Shown piece by piece: positions 1-10,369 of a DNA stretch of 64,000 bases. A program made the position numbers and the translations under genes. Position 1 is the stretch's first letter, and every line of letters starts with the position of its first letter. The DNA comes from Owenia fusiformis (Eukaryota > Annelida > Polychaeta > Sabellida > Oweniidae), in contig CAIIXF020000008.1 in NCBI GenBank assembly GCA_903813345.2, positions 28,648,005-28,712,004 on the forward strand, written 5' to 3'. Below the pieces are notes generated by a model that saw nothing but the letters and a program-made list of their open reading frames with translations, ran no database searches and was not told the DNA's origin.

Positions 1-1802
1 TGTATTAGAAATACATAAGGGGCCGGGTGAATATTTCAATGTCCATCAAAAAATGTAATTAATTTAGTTAGGTCTTAACCCCCCCACCCCCTTCTAAATG
101 TTGATTCTCACGTGGTGTACACAAGTCAAAATGATGGCTAACGTTTGTATTTAAGCTTAGAAATTGTGCGCTAAAATAGTGGCTTCAAATTACATGTATT
201 GTTCACAGATTTATCATCAGATGTTGAAGACATAGCAGTGTCTGCCTGTACAGTTTTAAAATATTTCTCTTTGTTGATATTTACAGGTATGTCCGAGTTT
301 TCTTCCCTAAGATTTTTTCACTGGATCATTTCACATCGATCAATAATTTATCTAAAGTAAAAGTCTCGACTTCCTTATGAACTTTCCACCCACTTTCCTT
401 GTAATTTCCTATCAGTATCACCCTCTGATCTCTGCAAATAAGCATCTGCAAAGTTCTCATAATTGGTATGCTTGTGGTTTTTTTGTTAATGCAAATGAAT
501 CGTTTGGTTTTGTTTCCAAAGAGATTCAACTGAGTTTTTCATTGGACGACGCCATTGTGAAAGTGCCAGGATGTACTTCATGCAATGGACGAAAAGTGAA
601 TGTGGAAATCGCGAAAGACGAAATCCTGGGAAACTGAAAATCGATGTCTGTCACCTAATTGAATAGCGTTTAACCCCCCCTCCCCCTAACCTAATTAATT
701 AAGTTTTTTGACAGACATCAATGTTTTAACCCCGCCCCGAAGAGGCCCTTTTTGAAAATTTGGCCCTCTTTTTTAAATTTAAAGGTTATTATTGAATATT
801 GAGAAAAATGCGACTAGACTGAAATGTATATTTTTTCCAAAGAGGACATTATGGTATTAGACAACTTGTTGCATGTCAAGAATGTAAGTATACAAGTTAA
901 ATATTTTTTTATATATTTACTTAAGATCACCAAATTGTAATATCTGAATCATCTTTAGAAAACTAGAGGTCCTCTAGACTTTGACTCTTGGGTCGTCAGT
1001 TCCGACCACGCTGACCTTGTTGTTCCTTCAACTGGAACCTCATTCTCACAACTCAATTCTTTAGTCGTGATTCACCAGTTCCTCTATCTTGAACTTATTT
1101 TATCCACTCGTACTCGTGCACCTCATATCGCAAACCACATAGCTGATCAATAAGTATGCAACTTTGTTGGTATTATTGCGTTGTACTGAAATTCCAATGG
1201 AGTGTTTCTTTGGAATTCAAAAGAAATACTTTATCAAACTTTCATTTATGTTAACTTATTAAAAATTCCCGTGCACTGACATCTTCAGTGAGAGGGCTGA
1301 GTCATAAACAAATATGACAGATGCAAGTACTTTTGATAATGGCTACTCTGTGGATTTTTGACTCTGTTTTAAGAAGGTACGTAATTCAGACTTATTATTA
1401 TTATTAGAACTAGTCGAGCCTATAAAACTATCTGAACAGTTCTCCGTCAAACTGTTTGACTTCAATCATGAAAAACAATAGATTCAAAATGCTCAATGGG
1501 AGGAGACCCTCACGTTACATACCTTCAGACCTCAATTTTCCAAGTCCTACGTGTCAGTTTCCTTGGGTGCTGTGAAATTTCAATTTAAAATACAGAACAT
1601 ATTGTACAAGTGAGATGTTTCAACATTATAATTGCTTTATAAAAGACTGAACGGACTGGTGGGGATCTATGAGCATGCAATGACACATGCTGTTCCTCTG
1701 GGTGCTATTCATTTCCATTTCTCACCCTTTTCACCGAAAAGGCCTTTAAATCCATGTGTTGCACTTTCATCATTGTTTATTTCTTTAATTTTATTTTTGC
1801 AG
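1..1802. other. No gene recognised
   Basis: I see no convincing exon here. The open stretch at 377-637 (+) has no flanking splice signals that agree with it and no family resemblance I recognise. The sequence is AT-rich, with C-runs near 80 and 680. It could be intron of a gene that starts upstream of the window, because the first supported exon (1803) opens in mid-codon. Confidence 0.5.
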
Positions 1803-1874
1803 TGAATGAAGGTCAAGGCATTTGTGTCACATATCGATTGACATCTGTCACACAGGTTGCTGATGTAAATACAG
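1803..1874 (+). CDS. Candidate internal exon of zinc-finger module A
   Basis: The 72-nt segment lies between an acceptor (ttttgcag, AG at 1801-1802) and a donor (ACAG|gtatgc at 1875). It is open in one frame: two leading bases, then residues NEGQGICVTYRLTSVTQVAD and a short remainder, ending with one base of a codon. This entry and exit in phase 1 matches the acceptor at 2740 and the phase-1 exits elsewhere in module A. I recognise no domain. The evidence is splice signals plus phase only, so this could be a chance open stretch. If real, it needs a 5-prime exon upstream that I cannot see in the window. Confidence 0.35.
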
Positions 1875-1964
1875 GTATGCACATTCAATTCCCACAATAT
1901 CCTCAGGTTTATTTCTGTCAATTTTCACATGGTGGGGATCTAAATGTAATTATTATATACCTCA

Positions 1965-2175
1965 AATGTATTCTAGATGCTCTTTGGCTTATTCATGGTC
2001 ACATGACATGGAATAGATGAACTAATTCCCTGGAAAGTCCTAAATCCCTGCTTTCAGGGAAGATGAATTGTACTAATCACCAGTTAGGTCATGTGACCAG
2101 TCAATAGTACATTTTATCTTCCCCCAAATCTGAGATTATAGGAGTTGAAAGGTAAAATGCCTTTCAATGCCAATA
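1965..2175 (+). repeat. Dispersed repeat, copy 1
   Basis: This segment is recognisably the same sequence as the reverse complement of 54228-54425. Shared stretches include TTATTCATGG(T/C)CACATGA near 1990 and the block around 2090-2170 (GTCATGTGACCAGTCA, TTTTATCTTC, GGAGTTGAAAGG). It is an old dispersed repeat of unknown class. Confidence 0.6.
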
Positions 2176-2260
2176 AGAACCTGTGAACATTTGATATTGA
2201 AATGAAAAGACTTCTCATTTTGTTTTTGTTTACAGAGTACTTATCAGGTATATAATAAAA

Positions 2261-2431
2261 CAAATAGTGACTGCCACATTTTCGGGAAATAGTGTAAAAA
2301 TGTTCCTCTCTGGAATATCCTGTCCACTGACTTGTTCCCTCGGCCTGCAGCCTCGGGAACATGTCAGTGGACAGGATATTCCTTTGAGGAAAATATTTTG
2401 CACTATTTCCCTCAATTGCAGTCACTATTTG
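2261..2431. repeat. 171-bp foldback (near-palindrome)
   Basis: The left arm starts CAAATAGTGACTGC and the right arm ends GCAGTCACTATTTG. The arms stay largely complementary through GGAATATCCTGTCCACTGAC to a centre on CTGCAG at 2345-2350. Both strands are open for 60 to 100 codons, but this is a by-product of the palindrome. It is probably a foldback MITE. Confidence 0.8.
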
Positions 2432-2739
2432 TACACTATTAGCCTCAAAACAACAGTTGAAGGTACATATTTTCCAGGATTAAACAATTAAGGTTCAATG
2501 AAAATAGCATATATGTTACTTAAGGATTTAAGCCCTGGACTCACTGCATTGTTTGCTGAATCATACCATGGAGGTGTTGTTTCTAAATCTTTGCAAAGTT
2601 TAGGAAACAATGCCTTGCTTATTTATTCAATTAATTCATTGAGTGTAACCTAATTCAGCCAAGACTGCTTTCAAATAGGGCCCTCTAACTTTGTATCATC
2701 GTGTTGTAATTCATGTCCGTTTTACTAAATATTTTGTAG

Positions 2740-2934
2740 ATTTCACTAATTACAGTGAAGTAACTTCACTGGATGCACCACCAGAAGAAAATGACACCAA
2801 TGGTACAGATAATAATGGTGATGACCCCACAGATTATAGTGGTGCTTCATCTGATTACGCCAATGACAACACTTGTGATAAGTCAGGGGCTCATACAAAT
2901 GATCATTCCACCCTTTCACAAAATCACGGCTTAG
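2740..2934 (+). CDS. Zinc-finger module A, acidic linker exon
   Basis: The exon ends at a donor (GGCTTAG|gtaaaa, GT at 2935) with one base of a codon left over. That base plus CA at the start of the 3468 exon makes GCA, so the reading frame runs straight into the zinc fingers. Two acceptors are possible: 2740 (ttttgtag, phase 1) or 2756 (attacag, phase 2). I prefer 2740 because it gives the same phase as the candidate exon at 1803-1874. The encoded stretch is low-complexity and acidic, rich in Asp, Asn, Thr and Ser (for example ENDTNGTDNNGDDPTDYSG), typical of the disordered linker before a C2H2 array. No domain is visible. Strong for the donor and frame, weaker for the start. Confidence 0.7.
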
Positions 2935-3361
2935 GTAAAAATGCAATTTAATTTGTTACATTTCACTCTTTCAATACTGTGTGGCATAATGTAACACCAA
3001 AGATCCCTTGCACATTCTTCAGTCTAATATGAATCACAAGTTTTTAAAGCTTTTTGAAATCAAGCTAATTTTTTCCTTGACATTGTCCTATACTGTTCTG
3101 TTATTTCAAGTAAAGGCAAGAGAAAATATTATTAGGTAAAAATGCAAGGATTTTGATAGTTTGTTTCATTTGTTTGTATACATTTATACCACATTTCACT
3201 CTCTCAAAACTGTGTGACATAATGTAACACCAAAGACCCCTTGCACATTCTTCAGGCCCCTTCAGTCTTTTATGAATCAGAAGTTTTTAAAAATCAAGCT
3301 AGTTTTTTTCTTCAACATTGCCCGTTCTATTATTTCAAGTTAAGTATAGGCTTGAGAAAAA
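2931..3361 (+). repeat. Tandem duplication inside module A intron
   Basis: A unit of about 200 bp beginning TTAGGTAAAAATGCA occurs at 2931 and again at 3134. Both copies contain TGACATAATGTAACACCAAAGA-type sequence, CCTTGCACATTCTTCAG and a T-rich tail. The second copy therefore carries a duplicate of the module A splice donor. Confidence 0.8.
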
Positions 3362-3467
3362 AATAATAAACTACCACAAATTTATCAGAAAAAAACAAAA
3401 AAAGTGATGCAAAGGAATCAAAAACAGTACTCTCTTGAATTGTAATAATATTTCTTTCTGGTTGCAG

Positions 3468-3970
3468 CAACATGGACTTGTGGCAAGTGTCCGAAGACAT
3501 TCCAAACCAGAAGTGGTTTACTGCGACACAACAGAAAACATACAAATATATACCCCTATTCCTGTGTCGAGTGTAGTAAAGGTTTCAATTCCAAAGTGAA
3601 GCTCGAAGATCATAACAGGATTCTCCATGGTGCTCGTCGGTTCTTTTGCCCCTGCTGCAGCAAAACAATATGCTCAAACTATGGAAAAAAGCAGCATGTT
3701 GATCTCCATTCAAGTGAGGTTTTTGCATGTCCCCAGTGTGATAAAAAATTTAATGCTCGCCATTACCTTCAAAGACACATTATCACTCATTCAGTGATCC
3801 ATACTTGTGACATTTGCTTCAAAAAGTACTCGACCAAAGCACACTTAAAAGATCACATGAGGACACATAACAGTGTATTTTTTAAGTGTACCAAGGATGA
3901 CTGTTCATTCCAAACCAACTATAAAACTTCTCTTAAGAGACATCTTGCTACTCATGATAATAGAGAATAG
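3468..3970 (+). CDS. C2H2 zinc-finger protein, module A terminal exon (six fingers)
   Basis: This is the 3-prime coding exon of a probable DNA-binding nuclear protein. The acceptor is gttgcag (AG at 3466-3467). The frame is fixed by joining the 2934 donor (G+CA gives Ala) and runs to TAG at 3968. Six C2H2 fingers follow one another: CGKC..H..H, CVEC, CPCC, CPQC, CDIC, and a last finger of the C-x4-C type (CTKDDC). Most have 12 residues between the second Cys and first His and 3 to 4 between the His pair. Linkers are variable, not the TGEKP type. There is no KRAB, SCAN or BTB in view. The N-terminus of the protein lies in earlier exons. AATAAA follows at 4295. The target DNA cannot be read from the sequence. 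Confidence 0.93.
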
Positions 3971-5290
3971 ATATGGTATGTTTTTTTGGTTTGAATAGTG
4001 AGCCCAGCAAAGACTTAAGAGTACTACACTCAAGCAGACACTTCACTGCAATCCATATATAGTTGACAAATGAAATGCACATTTCTAGAAAACAAGTATT
4101 CTTGTCAGATGTTAATCTATGTGCAATACTGGCTGAAACACTAATTGAAGTATGAAGTGAATTGAACGTTCCTGGCAATTTCATTGAATGTCACCTGGCT
4201 GTTGGTGTCAACTTGTTTGGCAATGATGCCGCAATAATTGAAAATATGAAGAACAAAAATAACAAACTGACCATAACTAATTACAATTCAATACAATAAA
4301 CATACATGTACATATAAAATAATTGTGCAGTAATGCTTTTTTTACATACAGTGTAATCTGAGTACAACTGACAAAGAAATTAACCCTGATGGAATTTACA
4401 AATTAAAAAAGTTAATTTTGTAATTGTAATTATTTCTGCAGCTACATCCGTTTTTGAAATTAACAGACACAAATAAACTTAATTTGTCAAATACCATGTT
4501 TTCTTTTACTTATTAGCTAATGTTTCTATTACTCACTTCAATACACTATGATGATCATAGTGAAAACATGCTGTTTTGAATTTGATGCTCTTATGATAAC
4601 TATCCTCTTGATTACTGACACTCAGGGATATGATTGATATGAATGTACATGTATATCAATATCTGCACAGGTGAGCTTTGCAAGAGAGTGCAGATATCAA
4701 TATCATGCACTTGTATCCAAAAGTGTACCCAAGTAAAAATAACACAGAAACTGATTTTCAAGATTACTGTAATTTTCTAGCACCATTTTAATGTTTTTAA
4801 TATCGGCAAAGTAATTTTAATAGATATGCACATTACCCAACTTATACGCGTCTCACTAGTTTACTGTAAAACGCATAAAATTGATTAAAGTGCATCTCAC
4901 AATTAAGTTGAATTAATCCAACTCATGTCAGTCCACAATGGTTCTTAATATATATTGCCTCATATCCTCCCTTGTTACAATAGTAACATTCAAATTGGTT
5001 GCCTCTATAGATTTATGAGTTCTGAATCAATACGATTGATAAACTGGTTTAACAGTATGCCATATATGGTCATCTCTACTCAAAACTAGTTGGTGTCTCT
5101 GTATCTTGAGAGTGGTGTCTGATACAAAATGTCTCACTTCGTGATGATGCTGGATGAACACTAATAGCACTTTCTGAAATTAGAGATCATGTACTAACTG
5201 CTTGCATACGATTATGGGCAAATGGGTTGTTATGGAGAAAATGAAACAACTTACAAAAGTCTACCACAGGAAAGCAGGCCATCCTGTTGC
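3971..5290. other. Module A 3-prime region and spacer, no gene
   Basis: AT-rich sequence following the module A stop. It includes AATAAA at 4295-4300, a likely poly(A) signal about 325 bp after the stop, and a second at 4471-4476. An imperfect inverted repeat (ATATCAATATCTGCAC with GTGCAGATATCAATAT) lies at about 4657-4705. I see no coding signal. Confidence 0.6.
4295..4300 (+). promoter_or_regulatory. Poly(A) signal AATAAA for module A
   Basis: Canonical hexamer 325 bp downstream of the module A stop on the same strand. Confidence 0.5.
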
Positions 5291-5472
5291 ACAGTGATTT
5301 ATGCAAAAAGACAATATTGAACAAATATTTCACTCTTTTGAGGTGAATACCTTTACATCTTTCACAAGTGATATTCCATGAAGCCCGAAGGGCAAGTGGA
5401 ATATCACCTTGTGAAAGTGCTACAGGTATTCACCAAAAATAGAGTGAAATATTTGTTTTATTATATCACTGT
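5291..5472. repeat. Foldback element
   Basis: Arms pair from ACAGTGATTTAT (5291) and AACAAATATTTCACTC through GGTGAATACC, TTTCACAAG and GTGATATTCCA to a loop at GCCCGAAGGGC, then back out to TATATCACTGT at 5472. This is probably a MITE-like foldback. Confidence 0.75.
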
Positions 5473-5750
5473 CTAGCTTAACATCCCTAATATTATTAAG
5501 TAATTAAGTCTTCAGATATTTTTACGAATCTACTCGGTTCGTCTGCCATTTTGACTTAAACTGAACTAAATTATTTACACTGAACGAAAACAAATTCTTT
5601 GAAAATTCCCGGGAGCGTGGGATATCGCTAGATATCTCACGGTTGTCTTATCTAATTAGCATTGCCATTGAATATCGCCAGATATCCCACGACATGTGAC
5701 CTGGTTTTGACCAATCATACTGTCGCTAGCTAGATAGTGATATAATAATA
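5457..5750. mobile_element. Small inverted-repeat element (MITE)
   Basis: The left end TTATTATATCACTGTCTAGC is repeated inverted at the right end (GCTAGCTAGATAGTGATATA, 5725-5744). The interior holds two copies of an ATATCGC(T/C)AGATATC motif. It overlaps the right tip of the preceding foldback, so the two may be parts of one element. Confidence 0.55.
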
Positions 5751-5901
5751 CTCAATGTCTGAATCTTACGCAATCAGCTTGAGCCAAAACATACAGGGCT
5801 GGACAATCAAATTCTTTAATATTCTCGCTTTATAGCTTTAGTAGTTTTATTTTAGTGACTGTCAAAAACTCTTTGCACCTCATTCTCATTAGGTTAAATA
5901 T

Positions 5902-5928
5902 GTTACAAGGACACCATGTCCTTGTAAC
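5902..5928. repeat. Perfect 12-bp stem hairpin
   Basis: GTTACAAGGACA at 5902-5913 is followed by CCA and its exact complement at 5917-5928. There is no T-run after it and no gene context that gives it a role. Confidence 0.8.
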
Positions 5929-6725
5929 AGTATGATGAACCGCGTGATTAAAGATTATTGTGAAACTTTTGCGTTCTTTTGTGTAGTTCTCAATCTGATT
6001 TTCATCAGAATAGTTGTTTACCTCGTTTACAAGAATGGCATTAGTAGTTTATTTCTTATATGTTATTGATAACGTTCCCAGGTCAGCACTTTGCTACATT
6101 AAGTTGTACATGTATATAGAATGTACATGTTATAACATGTATACAGCATGTTATAACTTATCAAAAAGCACAAGAAGTGTGTAAATGTTTTGGATAAATT
6201 ATATTATATGATAAATAAGGTGATGGTCATACTCTCTCTCCTGATGGGGGGAGGGGCAGTTCCAGTTTCTTCTGTCTAAATTTGATTGCATCACCTCGGC
6301 AGGATCTGGTGTTTGAGAGAGTTAATAGGGGAACAGACAGGAGACAATGCTGTCATGAATATGCCTGAGTCTTTGAGTAAAATTTAATGGTTGAAATCAG
6401 ATTCCACAACTGGCATAGATTTTATGGCCCCTCACCCCAATCCTTTTGTCCTCACATAGAAAAATCGAGATTCGAGACATACAGACTAGCTGGAGTTGCC
6501 TCTGAAAATCCTGTCAGGAATGTGAGTAGACCAGATTCCTCATTCTATTTAATTCATAAATTTAGGAATTATAAAGTCAAAATAATATCAAATTGTATTA
6601 AATCATGTCTGACAATCAAAAAAATATTGTCAATAAATTAACTCAAAAACCTGTTAAAACATTTTCTGCTGCTAAAGGTGTGACACAATAATCCTAAAAG
6701 TAGCATTTCTTCCTTTTTATTGCAG

Positions 6726-6821
6726 AGTCTCAGATCCTATTGCCTGTGGAGGGAACTGAGCAAGGAATTGGTCATGAATCTCTCTCTAAAAGTACCCAAC
6801 CCTCTTCAGTACTTGGAAGAT
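6726..6821 (+). CDS. Zinc-finger module B, first visible exon
   Basis: The acceptor is tttttattgcag (AG at 6724-6725) and the donor GGAAGAT|gtgagt (GT at 6822). The only open frame starts after two leading bases and reads SQILLPVEGTEQGIGHESLS and on, leaving one base T. That T plus TA at the start of the 7129 exon makes TTA (Leu), leading directly into the first finger (C-T-I-C). Phase-1 entry equals that of modules A, C and the small exon at 14071. No domain is seen; the composition is polar and probably disordered. The upstream exon is not visible between 3970 and 6726. Confidence 0.65.
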
Positions 6822-6900
6822 GTGAGTACACAAAGATTTTTAGAGCTTTTAAAATACAAGGAAAGACAAGCATTATGCATTATTTGGTTTCAATTTACAG

Positions 6901-7003
6901 TATTACAATCTTCTAGGAGTCTATAATACAATACAAAGATTAGAAAAGCATATAGACTACATATACACTGAGCAAGAAAATGAAACATTAAAAAGTGAAA
7001 CCA
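6901..7003 (+). CDS. Possible alternative exon of module B
   Basis: A 103-nt segment lies between an acceptor (tttcaatttacag) and a possible donor (ACCA|gtaagg). In phase 0 it is open and encodes a helix-like, charged stretch (YNLLGVYNTIQRLEKHIDYI and so on). Its exit phase fits the 7129 exon, but its entry phase does not fit the 6726-6821 exon, so it could only be used instead of that exon. Weak evidence. Confidence 0.25.
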
Positions 7004-7128
7004 GTAAGGAAAACAAACCCTAATATCCCAAACTATAATCTGATATGTAAAGAATGGATATAATGTCTTTCCTCAACTTACTTTATATAGCAATATTGTT
7101 CTGATTTTTAATTCATCTAATATTGTAG

Positions 7129-7289
7129 TATGCACTATTTGTGGAGTCAGAATTAAATCAATATCAGGATTCAAGGACCATGTAGCCATTAAACATGGAG
7201 AGCCTAGGTACATATGTCCAATAGATGGATGCAACAAAGCTTACCAGAGCAAAACTAAATTCAAGGCTCACAAACTAATTCATATAGAG
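7129..7289 (+). CDS. C2H2 zinc-finger module B, exon with fingers 1-2
   Basis: The exon starts after acceptor attgtag (AG at 7127-7128) and ends at IHIE|gtaagt (GT at 7290), a strong donor, in phase 0. It encodes two fingers: C-T-I-C with H-x4-H, and a C-x4-C finger (CPIDGC) with H-x3-H. It continues in frame into the exon at 7656. The 307-bp intron before it and the 366-bp intron after it are typical lengths for this window. Confidence 0.88.
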
Positions 7290-7655
7290 GTAAGTATTGA
7301 CACTTAATAAAAATATACATAGTCTATGCCTTAACACATCAGTTGTCAGTGCATCTTCCCAATTTTCTCAACAGGTGCCCAATCCTAATTTTAACTGCTT
7401 TGGTTAAAAATTCAAAATCTCAAAATTTCATCCTTTTGACAGTACATGATGCAAACAAATTTGTAGCATTGCACGGAAGTTTGTGACCGTAATGCTTTTT
7501 TAGAATATGAATTTATCCTCCTACCCATAACTCCCCAGATTATGGCTTGCACGATACATGTATTCCTTTAACTTCGCTAAAGAATTGTCAAATAGCCAAT
7601 CTGCCACTCAAAATTTATCATCATTTTATACTTCTGAGGGTTTCTTTTTTTACAG

Positions 7656-7913
7656 AAGAACTTCAAAATCTTCAAATGTGACTCCTGCGAGAAAAAATAT
7701 ACAACGAAGAGCAACTTAGACAATCACATAGCAACCAAGCACACATTATTACATAAGTGCAGCAGTTGTTCAGAGTGCATCCACCCTGGAAATATGAAGA
7801 GACATGTTATGGCAGTACATGAGGGTATAAGATACAGATGCCCATTGTGTCATAGAGACTATTCATACAAAAATACCCTTATAAGGCATATTAAAACTTG
7901 TAGCAAGATTTAA
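7656..7913 (+). CDS. C2H2 zinc-finger module B, terminal exon (fingers 3-5)
   Basis: The acceptor is ttttttacag (AG at 7654-7655); phase 0 joins the preceding exon. Finger 3 is canonical (CDSC, H-x4-H). Finger 4 (CSSC) has an 11-residue loop, one shorter than usual. Finger 5 is of the C2HC kind (CPLC, then H-x3-C). The TAA stop is at 7911. The five-finger protein end is followed by AATAAA at 8060. Probable nuclear DNA-binding protein; the amino terminus is unseen. Confidence 0.9.
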   Translation, partial: KNFKIFKCDSCEKKYTTKSNLDNHIATKHTLLHKCSSCSECIHPGNMKRHVMAVHEGIRYRCPLCHRDYSYKNTLIRHIKTCSKI

Positions 7914-8987
7914 ACATTATCAGTTGTAAAGGAAAAATCATAATTATGATTAATCATGTGTCTCCCCTCAATGACATGTAAAATTGATTGTTTTGGGTAT
8001 TGATTTGATTTATTAAAATCTGAGTGTTTTTTCTCATTGAAAGAAATGCAAAAACGTTCAATAAAAAGATGGTTGATAGAACAGCAATTTTACTAAGAAT
8101 TCAAACCTGAATATAGAAGAATTACCATAGTGAAAAACCTGTGGAAAATGTGAATGAAATTTTCCTCTAATACAAGAAAAAATAGAAAATATATTGTCTG
8201 TAAACATAAATTAAAACAGGGCCAATTATGCCGAGATCCTATAAGTATAATGTATGCATTGTTGTTGCAATAAAGGAACTATACAAACTTTAACTTGCAC
8301 CTTTCAGTTTAAATATACATATTATTCTCTTTCTACTGGTACATAGGGGAGATTCATCGAATTTTGATGGATGGGGCTACTTAGACCATGGTGTTATTTC
8401 CACCATGGCTACTGATTCAATTTAAAATTATGAGCAAATGTCAAAATAGCCTCATTAGCATAATTGCCACAAGGCAAAGAAACCCTTTATGTTAAAGTCT
8501 GACACATTCTTTCAAACATTAATCACTACAGAATCAAAGGTTTATTTCGAAATGTATATGGTATAAGCTACATAATTTAGGATATCACAGAAGCCAAGTC
8601 CTTTAATGTTAGTTTTGTAGTGTGTCATTCCGATAATTGATAATCATTCTGGAATGTCATTTGTTACCCTTAACTTTGAGCTGCCAATTCATTGAAATAA
8701 TGCTATTTTTGTAGATTGACCATTATGAAAGACCAGATGAATGTGCTAATGATCTGAATACTGTCCACCCCTTCATTCTGAATCGTACCTGATTTATGCC
8801 TATACTTTCATTCTAAATTCTAACCCCTATCACCTATTCCCATTCTTAGCTTCACCATATTTATTTTATACTGCTATAGCCCATTACTATGCACACTGCT
8901 GATGTATATCTGCTAATGTTTAGACCCATTAATACTATGCACACTACTTGCTTATGTTAAGACCCATTAATACTATGCACACTTCTT
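7914..8987. other. Module B 3-prime region, no gene
   Basis: AT-rich, without coding signal. AATAAA at 8060 and another at about 8269. A short direct duplication of CCCATTAATACTATGCACAC lies at about 8926-8985, next to the hAT-like element. Confidence 0.5.
8060..8065 (+). promoter_or_regulatory. Poly(A) signal AATAAA for module B
   Basis: Canonical hexamer 147 bp after the module B stop, same strand. Confidence 0.55.
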
Positions 8988-9615
8988 CAGTGCTCTCCTT
9001 AAGTCAAAATTACTTACAGGACTAACGGACTGACAAGTTGGAAGAGCTCACCAGTCCAGACCAAAAGTAGCCAGTCCCTGGACTGACTACTGTAATTAGT
9101 ACTTCTAATTTGTAGCCAGTCCAGACTGGTTCTTGTCAGTCCAGGAAAAAATGAAATACGCGATTAACAAGATTCAATTTTATATACATGTTCATGCTGT
9201 TGTATCTCCCTCATTCTGAGTGATCCGAATAGACAAGACTGGATTTGTTTGCATGTGTTTTTTGCAAAATTAAGATGATTGTGAAAAAAACATGCTTTAC
9301 AACAAATCTAAAAACACTGGGGCCACCCAGGAATTCGATTGTGTTATGAACTTTGGGGGTCCCTTTTCATAAAAATGCCATTTATATCCATGATATATCA
9401 ATGCCTTACCTGATTATCAAGTATTCCTGCATTGAATTAATGCCAGATATTTAACGTAATCATTTTTCTAAAAAAAGGAAACAAAAACAACACCAGCGGG
9501 AAATGTAAATTGTCAAATGGTTTTGTTAAGTTTTTTTAATTCATTCATATTCATGGGAGCCCAGAGCATGATTAGTTGGATTTGTTCCATGGTCTGACGC
9601 ATAAGGAGAGCACTG
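8988..9615. mobile_element. hAT-like non-autonomous element
   Basis: It starts CAGTGCTCTCCTTA and ends with the exact complement, a 14-bp terminal inverted repeat. Flanks are CACTTCTT (8980-8987) and CACTACTT (9616-9623), an 8-bp target duplication with one mismatch. A CAGTG start and 8-bp duplication are hallmarks of the hAT superfamily. The interior has repeated CCAGTCC motifs and no transposase. Confidence 0.7.
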
Positions 9616-10369
9616 CACTACTTACTTTTGTTTAGACCCATTTTAATGCAAGTTTTAGGTTTTGTAAAATTATCAATATGAAAATTGTAATATTCACAGA
9701 TACTAGAATTCCGTGATTCAGTGGTGCCTTTAGAAACTTTCAATGGTGCAGTTAAAAATGAATTTTTCATGCATACAATCCTGAAATTGACATCCTAAAT
9801 GTAGGAGTCATTATTTGTCAGTTGACAAGAAGATAGATGAACCTGTTTAACATCTCCAAATGTAAAAATATCAAAGGGGGTACTCTTAATATGTTCTTAT
9901 CAGAATGTGTCTCATCAAGCAATGCAAAAAAGAAGAAAAAATGAATAGGATAAATTTCAAGTATCAACTTGGACCTGCTTTTGTATGATGAATATTATAT
10001 GTGTGTTCATTGTTATACATTTGAATGAAACCAAGGATTTGAGCTACTGTATTTTAAGAGAAGCAAATGACATATTATTAAGATTGGTGGTGACATCAGT
10101 TTGATTTTCAACTTTAATCCCGAAGAGTTTTTTGTTTTTATGTTTTTACCAAAAATTGATTTGGTGTTTCCAATCATTTTGAATAATTTCACAATTTTAT
10201 GCAGAACGTTTGATTTATGCAAGATGCTTGAAAAAGATTCGTCAATGAAATCAAAATATCACATCAAAACGAAATGAATTTTTAAACAAAATTCACATCT
10301 TTAATGAACCTCTTTAGCAATCAATAATTTCAAGTTATGTTCAAATTCCATACTCAGTTCATATTTCAG
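9616..10369. other. Spacer before module C, no gene
   Basis: AT-rich with no splice-supported exon. The only start-codon-like position for module C would have to lie further upstream. Confidence 0.5.

Noticed and set aside
377-637. 86-codon open stretch near the left end
   Set aside because: CTSCNGRKVNVEIAKDEILG looks mildly protein-like, but no acceptor or donor agrees with the frame and no family is recognised.
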